From Haladaptatus halobius (lineage in GTDB: Archaea > Halobacteriota > Halobacteria > Halobacteriales > Haladaptataceae), in the NCBI RefSeq assembly GCF_020618475.1, contig NZ_CP085335.1, positions 1,736,001 to 1,800,000 on the forward strand: a DNA stretch of 64,000 nt, written 5' to 3'. Below the pieces are notes generated by a model that was not told the origin of the DNA, ran no database searches, and was given only the letters and a program-made list of their open reading frames with translations. The first letter of the stretch is position 1; the number at the start of each line of letters is the position of its first letter. Position numbers and translations under genes: made by a program. Positions 27,490 through 37,672 of the stretch are shown one piece after another.

Positions 27490-28731
27490 TCACCCGTTCC
27501 ACGGAGCGCGGTCGGGGTCGACCAACCGTTCCTCCCGGTCGATGCCGTCTATCTTCGCCACGTCCTCCTCGTCAAGTTCGATTCCGAGGCTCAGCCAGTT
27601 CTCCCGGAGATGGTCTCGGCTGGTGGCTTTCGGGATGGCGGTCACGTCCTTCTCGCGGCACCACGCGAGGCTGACCTGCGCAGGCGTCGCGTCGTGCTTC
27701 TCGGCGACCTCGCGAAGTTCGTCCACGTCGTCAACGTCGCCGCGAGCTATCGGCGAGTAGGCGACGAGTTCCACGTCGACGTCCTCCTGCGCACAGAACT
27801 CGCGGAGTTCGTCCTGTGGGAGCAAGGGGTGCATCTCGACCTGGTCGGCGAAGATCGGTTCCTCGGCGACGTCTACCGCCTCCTCCAGCAGGTCGACCGT
27901 GAAGTTACTCACGCCGATCTCCTCTATCAATCCCTCTTCACGAAGTTCCGCGAACGCTTCGAGGGTGTCCGCGGCCTCGTACTCGCCGGTCGGCCAGTGG
28001 ACGTAGAGCAAGTCGACGTAGTCGAGTCCCAGTCGGTCGAGGCTCTCCTCGGCGCTCGTGAGGACGTGGTCGTAGTCGAGATTGTCGGGACTGACCTTCG
28101 TCGCCACGAAGAGGTCGTCGCGGGGTACGTCCGACTCGGCGATGGCGTCGCCCACCGCGGACTCGTTCTCGTACATCTCGGCGGTGTCGATGTGGCGGTA
28201 GCCCATCTCCAGCGCCGTGCGAACGCTCTCTACGCACTCGTCGTGGTCGTCCATCTGGTAGGTGCCGAGACCGAACATCGGCATCCCGCGCGTCGACGGC
28301 GCGGAAAGTGCGGTCACGTCCTCGCCGGGTTCGGATTCTTCTCCTCGCTCGCTTTCAGTTTCCTCTTCGCCTGCTCTCTCTCGCTCGCGTTCCCGCTCGG
28401 CTTCGCCCGCGACGCTCCCCATCGAACTCGGCTGCTCGGCGGTCGCGGCACCTTCGTCGGCGGTTCCGCCGCGTCCCGCTTCTCGGTCGGTCGGGCCGCC
28501 TCGCTCGGGGGTGCCGGGCGTCGGCCGAACCTCGGTTTCGGCGGCACCCGGCCCGAGCGATAGCCCTCCCTTCTCCGAACGCTTCCCGAGCAGGAATCCG
28601 GCCGCGAAGGCAGTTCCGACGGCGAGCGCGCGCCACAGGACGTTCGAACGCCGCGGCGTCTCCCCCGTTTCCGCCCCTCGCGTCGTCTCCTCCGCTCGTG
28701 ACTCCTCGGTGTTCGTTCTGGGTTCGTCCAT
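27490..28731 (-). CDS. Membrane-anchored aldo/keto reductase with long disordered N-terminus
   Basis: The last 265 or so residues are a normal aldo/keto reductase TIM barrel with GLGTYQM, DTAEMYENE (catalytic Asp and Tyr), FVATKVSPDN (Lys), VHWPTGEYEAA (His) and AYSPIARGD before the NADPH site AIPKATSRDHLREN. Ahead of it is an extension of about 145 residues: acidic start, a hydrophobic helix VLWRALAVGTAFAAGFLLGK, then a Pro/Gly/Glu/Arg-rich linker. Family members are usually about 260-280 residues. The layout implies a membrane-tethered reductase, orientation unknown. The ATG at 28731 has no competing internal start until MPMFGLG near residue 150. Confidence 0.82.
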   Translation of the reverse strand: MDEPRTNTEESRAEETTRGAETGETPRRSNVLWRALAVGTAFAAGFLLGKRSEKGGLSLGPGAAETEVRPTPGTPERGGPTDREAGRGGTADEGAATAEQPSSMGSVAGEAERERERERAGEEETESERGEESEPGEDVTALSAPSTRGMPMFGLGTYQMDDHDECVESVRTALEMGYRHIDTAEMYENESAVGDAIAESDVPRDDLFVATKVSPDNLDYDHVLTSAEESLDRLGLDYVDLLYVHWPTGEYEAADTLEAFAELREEGLIEEIGVSNFTVDLLEEAVDVAEEPIFADQVEMHPLLPQDELREFCAQEDVDVELVAYSPIARGDVDDVDELREVAEKHDATPAQVSLAWCREKDVTAIPKATSRDHLRENWLSLGIELDEEDVAKIDGIDREERLVDPDRAPWNG

Positions 28732-28772
28732 GGCGCTCAGTTCACGAGACGATTACTTTTCGGTTGTGGCGG

Positions 28773-29945
28773 TCAGTCCACCACGAGGTCGATCGGATAG
28801 TCGGTGAGGTTCTCGTACCCGTCTTCCGTGACGACCACCAGGTCTTCGATGCGGACGCCGCCGACCGCGGGGTCGTACAGGCCGGGTTCGACGGTGACGA
28901 CGTGGCCGGGCTTCAGTTCCCCGCCGTCGGGACTGATTCGCGGGAGTTCGTGCACGTCGAGGCCGACGCCGTGACCCGTGCTGTGGATGAAGCCCGTCTG
29001 GGTGTCCGGATCGCTTCGAAGGGTAGCGTAGCCCGCGTCCTCGTACACGTCGCAGACCGCGTCGTGGACTTCCTTGCCCGTCGCGCCCGGTTCGAGGGCG
29101 TCGAGCGCCGCCTCGAACGCTTCGTGGGTCAGGTCGTGGCGGGCGCGAATCTCCTCCGACGGTTCGCCGCGGACGAAGGTGCGGGTCATGTCGGCGTGGT
29201 ACTTCGACGCCTTGTCGCGCGGGAAGATGTCGACGATGATGGCCTCGTCGGCCGCGAGTGGCCCGCTTCCGCGATTGTGGGGGTCCGCCGCGTCGGCTCC
29301 GCAGGCCACGATAGTCTCGTCCAGTGCAGTTCCGTGGCGCAGGAGCGTCACCTCGATCTCCTCTTTCACGCGCTCGCTCGTCAACACCTCGCCCTGATAG
29401 CGGAGCAGACCGTTCTCGACGGTTGCCGCCGCGAGCAGGTTCTCGGCGGCCTGCATCGCCGCCTCGTTGGCATTCTGCGCCGTCCGGACGTGCTCTATCT
29501 CCTCGTCGGTCTTCGTCGCCCGGATACCGGTGATGACCGCGCTCCCGTCCGGTTTCACCGTCACGCCCTGCTCGCGCAGTCCGTCCGCGGTTCCGACCGG
29601 GAAGCGCGCGGGCACCGCCACCGACTCGACGCCGCGGTCGGCGAGGAACTCGGCGACGACGCGATTGTCCGCCTCCTCCAACCCGTACTCGGCCACCTTC
29701 TCGTGGTAGTCGTACTCCGATTTCCGGACGACGCTCGCCGCGTCGCTCTCCTTTTTCGCCCGGCCGTATTCGAGGCTGGAGACGAGCAGGTGGACGCCGT
29801 CCGCGTAGAGCGTGGTGAAGGCGTCGGGCGCGTCGAATCCGGAGAGATACAGTTGGTCGGAGTCGGTCGAGGCCGCGTCGACGAGGTAGCCGTCCACCGC
29901 CATCGAATCGAGCGCGGAATCCAGCGCAGAGAGGTCTTTCGCCAT
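28773..29945 (-). CDS. M24 family metallopeptidase (Xaa-Pro dipeptidase-like)
   Basis: This is a 390-residue pita-bread-fold peptidase. Metal-binding residues appear in order: [20 protein letters not shown] (two Asp), [13 protein letters not shown] (His), TVEPGLY (Glu) and [11 protein letters not shown] (Glu). An N-terminal creatinase-like domain of about 130 residues precedes them, as in Xaa-Pro aminopeptidases and dipeptidases. I chose the ATG at 29945 ([15 protein letters not shown]) because the 23 codons before it are not acidic. It probably cleaves peptides next to proline in the cytoplasm. Confidence 0.9.
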   Translation of the reverse strand: MAKDLSALDSALDSMAVDGYLVDAASTDSDQLYLSGFDAPDAFTTLYADGVHLLVSSLEYGRAKKESDAASVVRKSEYDYHEKVAEYGLEEADNRVVAEFLADRGVESVAVPARFPVGTADGLREQGVTVKPDGSAVITGIRATKTDEEIEHVRTAQNANEAAMQAAENLLAAATVENGLLRYQGEVLTSERVKEEIEVTLLRHGTALDETIVACGADAADPHNRGSGPLAADEAIIVDIFPRDKASKYHADMTRTFVRGEPSEEIRARHDLTHEAFEAALDALEPGATGKEVHDAVCDVYEDAGYATLRSDPDTQTGFIHSTGHGVGLDVHELPRISPDGGELKPGHVVTVEPGLYDPAVGGVRIEDLVVVTEDGYENLTDYPIDLVVD

Positions 29946-30050
29946 GTGTTCTGCGACAAAGGCGAGCGACAAAACGATGTCGGAGAAGTGATGTGCGAGA
30001 CGGGATGGTCGCATACCGGACAGTCTCGAACGAAACCGCCAGTATCGCGC

Positions 30051-30596
30051 CTAATCTTCGAACGCCAACTCGATGCGCTCCAAATCCGACTCCCGTATCC
30101 GGTCGGACGACGCCCGTAGTTCCCGGAGCGGTCGGAACGCGACTTCGAACTCCTCGGATTCCGGGGTCAGTTCGCCCGAGGCTTCCGAACGTTCTAGCGC
30201 GTACATGATCAGGTAGAACACGACGCTCGGAAACTCGGTGTGGAGGATAGTGAGGAACCGCAGATTCGAGGGACTCGCCCGTAGGCCGGTCTCCTCTTCG
30301 AGTTCACGAACGCCCGCCCGTCTCGGTCCCTCGTCGTACTTGGCGTGGCCTCCGGGGAGTCTCCAGACGCCCTCGTGCTGCGGTATCGGTTCGTCGAGAA
30401 GGAGGACACTGTCCTCGTCGTGGACGACCACGCGGACGCCCGGAACCGAGTTGCGGGAGAGCACGAGTTCGAACTCCGAGTGCCAGGGATACTCACTTCC
30501 CTCGAACTCGCGGGTTCCTAGCTCGGCCCCGCACCGGTGACAGTGGTCGGGTTCGACGGCGACGGAATCGATACCGACGGATTCGGTGTCGATCAT
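30051..30596 (-). CDS. NUDIX hydrolase with N-terminal zinc-knuckle
   Basis: The NUDIX box starts at GGHAKYDEGPRRAGVRELEE and continues ETGL, matching the G-x5-E-x7-RE-x-EE consensus that binds Mg2+ and hydrolyses nucleoside diphosphate linkages. Ahead of it is HCHRCGAEL, a CxxC-type knuckle with a nearby His, common in haloarchaeal NUDIX proteins. The protein has 181 residues from the ATG at 30596. The substrate is unknown. It is a single leftward gene. Confidence 0.86.
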   Translation of the reverse strand: MIDTESVGIDSVAVEPDHCHRCGAELGTREFEGSEYPWHSEFELVLSRNSVPGVRVVVHDEDSVLLLDEPIPQHEGVWRLPGGHAKYDEGPRRAGVRELEEETGLRASPSNLRFLTILHTEFPSVVFYLIMYALERSEASGELTPESEEFEVAFRPLRELRASSDRIRESDLERIELAFED

Positions 30597-30793
30597 GCGG
30601 GTGTGTACCACGCTCGGCGACGAAAGCGTTCCTCTGTCACAAACATCTCAGATACTCGAACATCTGTGAGCGTCGAGTTCGACCCGCCAGCGGCCGGTTC
30701 GGTGGTAGCGAGTTCCTCGAATCGTACCTTCCGCGACACCTCCACCTCACAGCCGAAATCCACATCCCGCCTCGCGGCGTACGAAGACGAGCC

Positions 30794-31246
30794 ATGGGGG
30801 GATACCTAATCGCCATCGACGGGTCGCCCGCGAGCAAAGACGCGCTGAAGTACGCAATCGACCTCGCGGAGGACACCGGCAGGTCGGTCACCGCAGTTCA
30901 CGTCGTCGTTCCGGAGCAGTTCTTCACGGGGGGTGACACGCCGCCGGTGAACTTCGCGGAGGCGAACAGGGAACTCGTCCTGTCGAGCATCGAGGACGCC
31001 GAAACTCACGGACAGGAGCTACTGGACGAAGCGAGCGCCACCGCCGACGGCGAGGGAACGTCCATCGACACCGGCCTGCTGTACGGCGAGCCGGTCGAGC
31101 GAATCACGGAGTTCGCCGAGGAGAACGACTTCGAGGCCATCTTCGTCGGCCATCGCGGAACTTCGGAGCGGTACGAGGGGTTGTTCGGGAGCACCGCGAA
31201 GGAAATCGCCGGGCGCGCGACGGTTCCCGTCACCGTCGTCCGGTAG
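30794..31246 (+). CDS. Universal stress protein (UspA family)
   Basis: This 150-residue alpha/beta protein has LIAIDGSPASKDALKYAIDL at the N-terminus and VGHRGTSERYEGLFGSTAKE near the end, giving the ATP-binding G-x2-G-x9-G(S/T) loop. The final strand RATVPVTVVR is standard. ATP-binding members act in stress responses through partner proteins. Its ATG lies 51 bases upstream of the aroA start's promoter area, and the two are probably transcribed separately. Confidence 0.9.
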   Translation: MGGYLIAIDGSPASKDALKYAIDLAEDTGRSVTAVHVVVPEQFFTGGDTPPVNFAEANRELVLSSIEDAETHGQELLDEASATADGEGTSIDTGLLYGEPVERITEFAEENDFEAIFVGHRGTSERYEGLFGSTAKEIAGRATVPVTVVR

Positions 31247-31297
31247 TATCGTCCGATAGGCGGTATTCTATTGGTTCTCCGTTACGACTGGTCGCAC

Positions 31298-32587
31298 ATG
31301 GACATAGAGATTTCCCACTCGGAACTCTCGGGGGCGGCGCGGGCGCCGCCGTCGAAGAGCTACACCCACCGTGCCATCCTCGCCGCCGGCTACTCGGGCG
31401 GGGCCCTGGTGTACGACCCGCTCGTCAGCGCCGACACGAAAGCCACGATGCAGGCGGTGGACGCCTTCGGCGGCGACGTTATCGACACCGGCGAGGCCAT
31501 CGAAATCGACGGCTTCGACGGCGAACCGCGGGTTCCGGCGGACGTCATCGACTGCGCGAACAGCGGGACGACCATGCGACTCGTCTCCGGCGCGGCGGCG
31601 CTCGCGGACGGCATCAGCGTCCTTACGGGGGACTCCTCGCTTCGCTCGCGCCCGCAGGGGCCGATGCTCGACGCCGTCGAGCAGTTGGGCGGGCGGGCGG
31701 AGAGCACCCGCGGAAACGGGAAAGCACCGCTCGTCCTGAAAGGGCCGATAGCGGGCGGGACGGTGTCGATTCCGGGCGACGTATCCTCGCAGTACGTCTC
31801 CTCGCTGCTGATGGCGGGCGCGCTGACGGAGGACGGCGTCACCGTCGAACTGGAAACGGAGCTCAAGTCGGCTCCCTACGTCGATATCACGCTCGAACTG
31901 CTGGCCGAGTTCGGCGTCGAAGCCGAGCGCGACGGGCGAACCTGCCGCGTCGCGGGCGGGGAGTTCTACGAACCGACCGACGGCGAGTACCACGTTCCCG
32001 GCGACTTCTCCTCCATCTCCTACCTGCTCGCCGCGGGTGCGCTCGCCGCGAAGGACGGCGAAAGCGTGCGAATCGAGGGCGCATACCCCAGCGCACAGGG
32101 TGACACTTTCATCGTCGACGTGCTCTCCCGGATGGGCGCGGACGTGGACTGGAACCGAAAGGACGGCGTGCTCATCGCGCGGAAATCGTCGCTCTCGGGC
32201 GTCGAGGTCGACGTGGGCGACACCCCCGACCTGCTCCCGACCATCGCGGCGCTCGGCGCGGTCGCCGAGGGCGAGACGCGAATCGTCAACTGCGAGCACG
32301 TCCGGTACAAGGAGACCGACCGCGTGGCCGTGATGGCGACCGAACTCTCGAACCTCGGCGCGAAAGTCGAGGAGGAAGAAAACGTCCTCACGATTCACGG
32401 CGGGAAGACGAACCTTCGAGGGGCGGTCGTGGGCGGTCACGGCGACCACCGAATCGTGATGGCGCTCACCGTCGCCGGACTCGCCGCGGACGGGACGACG
32501 ACGATAGTCGACGCCGAACACGTGGACGTGTCGTTTCCGGATTTCTTCGAGGTGCTCTACGACCTCGGGGCGGAGGTGCAGCGATAG
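31298..32587 (+). CDS. aroA: 3-phosphoshikimate 1-carboxyvinyltransferase
   Basis: This is a 429-residue EPSP synthase that joins shikimate-3-phosphate and phosphoenolpyruvate in aromatic amino acid synthesis. Visible motifs are [19 protein letters not shown] (substrate Lys/Ser), [34 protein letters not shown], the [10 protein letters not shown] centre, and the [19 protein letters not shown] and [16 protein letters not shown] segments. I chose the ATG at 31298 ([12 protein letters not shown]) over the longer frame at 31271. aroC follows 1.8 kb downstream on the same strand. Confidence 0.95.
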   Translation: MDIEISHSELSGAARAPPSKSYTHRAILAAGYSGGALVYDPLVSADTKATMQAVDAFGGDVIDTGEAIEIDGFDGEPRVPADVIDCANSGTTMRLVSGAAALADGISVLTGDSSLRSRPQGPMLDAVEQLGGRAESTRGNGKAPLVLKGPIAGGTVSIPGDVSSQYVSSLLMAGALTEDGVTVELETELKSAPYVDITLELLAEFGVEAERDGRTCRVAGGEFYEPTDGEYHVPGDFSSISYLLAAGALAAKDGESVRIEGAYPSAQGDTFIVDVLSRMGADVDWNRKDGVLIARKSSLSGVEVDVGDTPDLLPTIAALGAVAEGETRIVNCEHVRYKETDRVAVMATELSNLGAKVEEEENVLTIHGGKTNLRGAVVGGHGDHRIVMALTVAGLAADGTTTIVDAEHVDVSFPDFFEVLYDLGAEVQR

Positions 32588-32623
32588 CGTCAGATATTTC
32601 TCACGAATCGACGATTCTCGGGT

Positions 32624-33892
32624 ATGCTACAGAGACGAGTCGAGCGCCGACTGCTCGAAGCACACCGAGAGGGAGCGTACGTCTTCCCGCCTACGACGAT
32701 TACTGTTTCGCCAACGTCCCCGAAACCGCCCTTTCGGTGCTCGACTCGTCGTTCGACCGGCGACTCCCCGACGACGCGTTCGCGGGCGTCCAGCGTGACG
32801 ACGTGGAGAACGTCGTCGTCCTGCTCGTGGACGGCTTCGGCTACGAACTTTGGAAGCGCGATCGCGACGCGCACTCGCTTCTCTCGACGCTGACGGAGCG
32901 CGGAACCGTCACGCCGCTGACCTCCACCTACCCCTCCGAGACGGCGGCGGCTATCACGACGATTCACACCGGCCGTAAGCCCGTCGAACACGGACTGCTC
33001 GGCTGGTTCCAGCACTAACTACCGCGAGTTCGACGGCGTAGTCCAGACGCTTCCGTTCGCGTCGCTAGCTGGTGAACCCGCCGAGGAAGCGTTCGGCGAG
33101 TCGGCCGACCCCTCCCTGTTGTTCGACGGCGAACCGCTCTACCGTCGGGCCGAAGCCGCCGGAATCGACACGTACGCGGCACAACCCGCCGGTTCGCTCG
33201 ACTCCGACTACTCCCAGCTGACGGTCGGCGACGCGGAACGGCTTCCGTACCGCAACGTCGCGGAGATGGGGTTGAAAGTCCGAGAAGCGCTCGAAACGGC
33301 CGACGGTTCGAGCTACATATACGCCTACGTTCCGACCATCGACGCCGTCTCGCACGCCGCAGGAACCGAATCCGAAGCGTACCGGACGCAGTTGGCGATG
33401 GTCACGGAGTGCGCGCGCAGGGAGATAGTCAAGAAACTCGACCGCGTCGTCGCCGAGGAGACGCTCCTGCTCGTCACGGCCGACCACGGCCACGTCGATA
33501 CGAGCGATAACGTCGATATAGGCGGGTTCGACCCTATCTGGGACGATCTCCGGCGAGATGCCGGCGGGAATCCGATTCCACCCGTCAGCAGTCCGAGAAA
33601 TCTCCAACTCCACCTGCAACCTGGCACCGTCGGGCGGGTCAGAAACGCGGTCGAAGCATCGTTCGACGCGAGAACGTTCACGCGCGAGGAGGCGCTATCG
33701 CAGAACCTGTTCGGCCCCGGCACGCTGAGTGAGCGATTCGAACGACAGTGCCCCGACCTCGTGGTCACCCACCGCGAGAAGGGGCTGTGGTGGGACGAAT
33801 CCGAACTCACCCTCGTCGGGATGCACGGCGGCCTCTCCCGCGAGGAGATGCTCGTCCCGTTCGCGGCGGCGCGCGTGGCCGATCTGCGTTAG
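32624..33892 (+). pseudogene. Decayed alkaline-phosphatase-superfamily phosphodiesterase
   Basis: The start (LQRRVERRLLEAHREGAY) is in one frame. Near 32684 it passes to a second frame holding YDDYCFANVPE and VVLLVDGFGYELW, which supplies the metal-binding Asp. At about 33012-33018 it ends at a TAA, where coding signal resumes in the first frame as NYREFDGVVQTLPFASLAG. The remainder carries the PTIDAVSHAAG and VTADHGHVDTSDN metal-binding motifs of type I phosphodiesterase/nucleotide pyrophosphatases and runs to 33892. The two frame changes of opposite sign leave the gene non-functional unless they are sequencing errors. Confidence 0.82.
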
Positions 33893-34302
33893 GCCGTCGA
33901 CCCCGTATCCGTATCTCGACACGTCGCGGCGATTCCCACCCCGTCCTTGCCGACGTCGACCAGAATCGTGTTCGTCGAACAGCCGTACATCCGCCACTCC
34001 GCCTCCCGCCACATGTCGTTGTCCACCTCGACTTGCACGCGGTACGTTCCCGCTTCGAGGACGTTCTTCTGGGTGACGACGCGGCCCGGCCAGAGGTGAA
34101 ACTCGTCTTCGAAGCTCTCGTCCACTTTCGCCCCCTCGATATCGACCGAGACGGTGCGCCGTTCGTCGAAGTAACTGCGGACGCGCAGGCTCACCGGTTT
34201 CACGGGCGCCCCTCCGTAGTCGAGCGGGAGTCGGTCGACGCACCCTCCGAGCACCCCGAAACCCCCGAGACCCAGTAGGGCGGCGAAACGGCGCCGATTC
34301 AT
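33889..34302 (-). CDS. Tat-type lipoprotein of unknown function, 137 aa
   Basis: The N-terminus NRRRFAALLGLGGFGVLGGC is a twin-arginine-like lipoprotein signal with lipobox LGGC, so the mature protein should be lipid-anchored outside the cell. The body looks like an immunoglobulin-type beta domain (RVRSYFDERRTVSVDI, GTYRVQVEVDN, WRMYGCSTNTILVDV) with a Cys pair later. The stop shares TTAG with the stop of the facing pseudogene (33889-33892). A TATA-like element (CATAAATA on the minus strand) lies at 34324-34332. The function is unknown. Confidence 0.78.
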   Translation of the reverse strand: MNRRRFAALLGLGGFGVLGGCVDRLPLDYGGAPVKPVSLRVRSYFDERRTVSVDIEGAKVDESFEDEFHLWPGRVVTQKNVLEAGTYRVQVEVDNDMWREAEWRMYGCSTNTILVDVGKDGVGIAATCRDTDTGSTA

Positions 34303-34405
34303 CGAATCGAAGTTCTCCGTCGAGGTATTTATGTGCTTTTGGCGGGGCGGCGAAACGTTCCGCCTCCTACAACACCTAAATGGTCTGCACCCACAGTGAC
34401 GGGTA

Positions 34406-35554
34406 ATGAACGGAAATCGGTTCGGACGCCTCTTTCAGGTGACCACCTACGGCGAGAGCCACGGCGAGGCGATGGGCGTCACCGTGAGCGGCTGTCCGGC
34501 GGGATTGGAACTCTCGGAGGAGGATGTACAGCGCGACTTAGACCGACGAAAACCCGGTCAGTCGATGATAACGACGAGCCGGAACGAACCCGACGCCGTC
34601 ACTATCAATAGCGGGATACAGGACGGCTACACGACCGGGACGCCAATCGGGATGATCATCCAGAACAAGGATGCTCGCTCCGGAAAGTACGAACCGTTCG
34701 TCACCGCGCCGCGCCCGAGCCACGGCGATTTCACCTACTCCGCGAAGTTCGGAACGCGAAACTGGGGCGGCGGCGGGCGGTCGTCCGCCCGCGAGACGGT
34801 GAACTGGGTCGCCGCCGGAGCCGTCGCCAAGAAGATACTCGCGGAACGAGGGATCGAGTTGAAAGCCCACGTCAACCAGATCGGCGATGTGCGGGCCGAC
34901 GAGGTGAACTTCGAGGAGTTGGTCGAACGGAGCGAGGAGAACGAAGTTCGCTGTGCCGACCCCGACGCCGCCGACGAGATGCTGGCGGCGATAGACGAGT
35001 ACCAGCGCGAGGGCGACTCCATCGGCGGGTCGATCTACTTCGAAACGCGCGGCGTCCCGCGCGGACTCGGCGCACCCCGATTCGACTCGGTCGAAGCGCG
35101 CCTGGGACAGGCGATGTTGGCGATTCCGGCGACGACCGCCTTCGAGTTCGGACTCGGAAAGGAAGCCCGAGAGTGGGCGGGTTCCGACCGAAACGACGAG
35201 TGGAAGTTCGACTCCAACGGCGACCCGAAACCCGCCTCGAACCGTCACGGCGGACTACAGGGCGGCATCACCACGGGCGAGCCGATCTACGGCGAGGTCA
35301 CGCTCCACGCCCCCACCTCGATTCCGAAGACCCAGACCACGGTGGACTGGGAGACGGGCGAAGAGAAGGAGGTGCAAGTCATCGGGCGACACGACCCCGT
35401 CCTTCCGCCGCGCGGCGTGCCGGTGGTCGAAGCCGTGCTGGCGCTGACGCTCGTGGACTTCATGCTCCTCGGCGGATACATCAATCCCGACCGACTGGAC
35501 GACCGACCGGGGGAGTACGACACCAAATATCACCCGACAGCTCCGGACGAGTGA
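34406..35554 (+). CDS. aroC: Chorismate synthase
   Basis: This 382-residue protein catalyses the last step to chorismate using reduced FMN. GRLFQVTTYGESHGEAMGVT is the conserved N-terminus with the catalytic His. Further markers are RRKPGQSMITTSRNE, RPSHGDFTYSAKFG, the RSSARETVNWVAAGAVAKK block, GGLQGGITTGEPI and RHDPVLPPRGVPVVEA. The length is normal for archaeal AroC. A TATA-like CTAAATGG about 27 bases before the ATG implies a short or absent leader. Confidence 0.96.
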   Translation: MNGNRFGRLFQVTTYGESHGEAMGVTVSGCPAGLELSEEDVQRDLDRRKPGQSMITTSRNEPDAVTINSGIQDGYTTGTPIGMIIQNKDARSGKYEPFVTAPRPSHGDFTYSAKFGTRNWGGGGRSSARETVNWVAAGAVAKKILAERGIELKAHVNQIGDVRADEVNFEELVERSEENEVRCADPDAADEMLAAIDEYQREGDSIGGSIYFETRGVPRGLGAPRFDSVEARLGQAMLAIPATTAFEFGLGKEAREWAGSDRNDEWKFDSNGDPKPASNRHGGLQGGITTGEPIYGEVTLHAPTSIPKTQTTVDWETGEEKEVQVIGRHDPVLPPRGVPVVEAVLALTLVDFMLLGGYINPDRLDDRPGEYDTKYHPTAPDE

Positions 35555-35641
35555 CATCTCGCGGTAGATATTTACCCTCTCTCCACCGTTATTTGAACTG
35601 CTACCGATCAACAAGACCCGCTACTCGGGTCGTGTCTACTC

Positions 35642-37657
35642 GTGCTCTCGTTCGAATCCCTTTCCAACTCCGGCCTCGCTATCGTCGACCCCATCGAACG
35701 CCGTCGATACGCGTTCGACACGCCGGCGTCGGTCACTCCCGAACCGGCGGACGACGACCGATTCTACTTCCCCGTCGACCGAGCCGTCCGCGTTTCGACC
35801 GACGAACTGACCCTCGACCAGCGCGTCGACACCTTCGTCCGCGGCGCGACTGGCGAACTACTCTTCGACGTGGACTCAGACACGCACGAAAAACTGCCGC
35901 CGGGGGAGTACTGCGTCGAACTGAACGCTCCCGTCAAGGTGTACCTCCGCGTCGACGGCGCGCTGTCGGTTCGGGCGAGCGTGAACCGCGTCGTCTTCGA
36001 GTTCAACCCCGCGGACATTCTCGTCGGCGCTCGTTCCTACCACCACCACCCCGCGGCGACGGTGACGACGACCGACGACCCCGAAGACGTACTGACGGCG
36101 CTGTCCGCGCTCTCGTCCGCGCTGAAGACGACGACCTGCGAACGGTCGTACCCGACGCTCCGCGGGCACCCGCCGACCGTCGAACTCGGCGACGAACTAC
36201 GCGTCCCCGCCGAACTGGAACGCCCGGAAACCGGCGTTCGTCTCGAACTTCCGCCGACGCTCGATGCGGCGTACGTCGCCGCACCGCTCGCGTACTATCT
36301 CGGGGCGGAGATGGTTTCCGGCGACGAACCGCGACTCGTCACCGACGACTTCGAACACCCGCTTCCGAGCGCGCGGTTCGAGCGGGAGGTCGAGCGCGTG
36401 CTGAAACGGACGTTCTTCCTCGACTGTCTCATCCGGACGGAAGGGTACTATCGAGTCGACCTCTACGAACGCGAGCAGGTCGACGTCGACCTAGATTTCG
36501 CGGCGCTGTACGACCTCCCCATCGCGGAGCAACTGCCGGCATATCTCTCCGTTCCGTTCGACCGATTGGCACCACATATGCCGCAGTGGCCGCTCACCGC
36601 GCACGTCGCGCCCACGCCGGAGCACGTCGGTGCGATTCCGTTCGTCGTGAACGACCTCGGCGTCGTGCGCACGCCCAGCGCGACCCCCGTGTCGGCGGAT
36701 GACGTTCGCTCGACCGTGGTGGAGTCGTTTCTCGGCGAAGTGAGGGGGGAATCGGAGGGCGACTACACGTTCGTCCGTCCGGAGCAGGGCGACTCGCTCG
36801 AACAGGCGTGGTTCGCCGCCGACCTGCCACTTCACGCGACCAAGGCGATTTCGCAGGCGTTCCGAAACAAACTCGAACGCGAACCGAAAACCGGCACCAT
36901 CGACATCGCGGTCGTCTGCAACGAACCGGAGATGGCGACGGACGAGGGCGTCAGGGGCGTGTACGGCTGTCGTGATGAACTTTCGTTCGACGTGACGATT
37001 CACGCCGACCTCTCGACGACCGAGTTGCGAACCGTCCTCGAATCCGACGTGGACTTCCTCCACTACGTCGGGCACATCGACGAATCGGGGTTCCGATGCC
37101 GAGACGGGTCGCTCGACGCGACGACGGTGATGAACGTCGGCGTCTTGACCTTCCTGCTCAACGCGTGCCAGTCCTACGAGCAGGGGTTGGCGCTCGTCGA
37201 GGCGGGTGCGGTCGGCGGCGTCGTCACCTTCAGCGACGTGGTGAACGAGGGAGCGGCGCGCATGGGGTACGCGATGGCGCGCCTCCTGAACCTCGGATTT
37301 CCGCTCGGCTCGGCGCTCGGCCTCGCCCGAACCGAGAGCATCGTCGGCGGGCACTATCTGGTCGTCGGAGACGGGAGCGCTGACGTGGTGCAGGTCGAGG
37401 ACGGCGTGCCGACGCTCTGTGACATCCACACCCGCGACGAGGGCTACGACGTGACGCCAATCACCCACCCGTCGCGGGAGGGGAAAATAGGGACGATGGC
37501 CTATCCGCTCGTCGAAACCAACGAACACCATTTCCTCGCGCCGGGCGCGCTCCGGCGGTTTCGACTCTCCGCGAAGGAACTTCGACGGTATCTCGTGTGG
37601 CACCAGCTACCCGTCCGGAAAGACGGTGTGTTGGTGTGGGACGAGGACCCACTGTAG
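35642..37657 (+). CDS. CHAT-type caspase-like protease candidate, 671 aa
   Basis: The C-terminal third matches the CHAT/separase clan: FLHYVGHIDESGF puts the catalytic His at about residue 478 and LLNACQSYEQGLALVEAGA puts the nucleophile Cys near residue 509, followed by GGVVTFSDVVNEGAA and a helical ARLLNLGFPLGSALGLAR. The spacing between the dyad residues (31) is shorter than in most CHAT proteases. The first 450 residues have no recognised domain but look conserved in style (beta-rich start RRRYAFDTPASVTPEP, YYRVDLYEREQVDVDLD). It starts at GTG 35642, with a weak A/T element 48 bases upstream. A 45-residue membrane peptide gene faces its end. The substrate is unknown. Confidence 0.75.
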   Translation: MLSFESLSNSGLAIVDPIERRRYAFDTPASVTPEPADDDRFYFPVDRAVRVSTDELTLDQRVDTFVRGATGELLFDVDSDTHEKLPPGEYCVELNAPVKVYLRVDGALSVRASVNRVVFEFNPADILVGARSYHHHPAATVTTTDDPEDVLTALSALSSALKTTTCERSYPTLRGHPPTVELGDELRVPAELERPETGVRLELPPTLDAAYVAAPLAYYLGAEMVSGDEPRLVTDDFEHPLPSARFEREVERVLKRTFFLDCLIRTEGYYRVDLYEREQVDVDLDFAALYDLPIAEQLPAYLSVPFDRLAPHMPQWPLTAHVAPTPEHVGAIPFVVNDLGVVRTPSATPVSADDVRSTVVESFLGEVRGESEGDYTFVRPEQGDSLEQAWFAADLPLHATKAISQAFRNKLEREPKTGTIDIAVVCNEPEMATDEGVRGVYGCRDELSFDVTIHADLSTTELRTVLESDVDFLHYVGHIDESGFRCRDGSLDATTVMNVGVLTFLLNACQSYEQGLALVEAGAVGGVVTFSDVVNEGAARMGYAMARLLNLGFPLGSALGLARTESIVGGHYLVVGDGSADVVQVEDGVPTLCDIHTRDEGYDVTPITHPSREGKIGTMAYPLVETNEHHFLAPGALRRFRLSAKELRRYLVWHQLPVRKDGVLVWDEDPL

Positions 37658-37672
37658 CGACGATTCGCCGCT

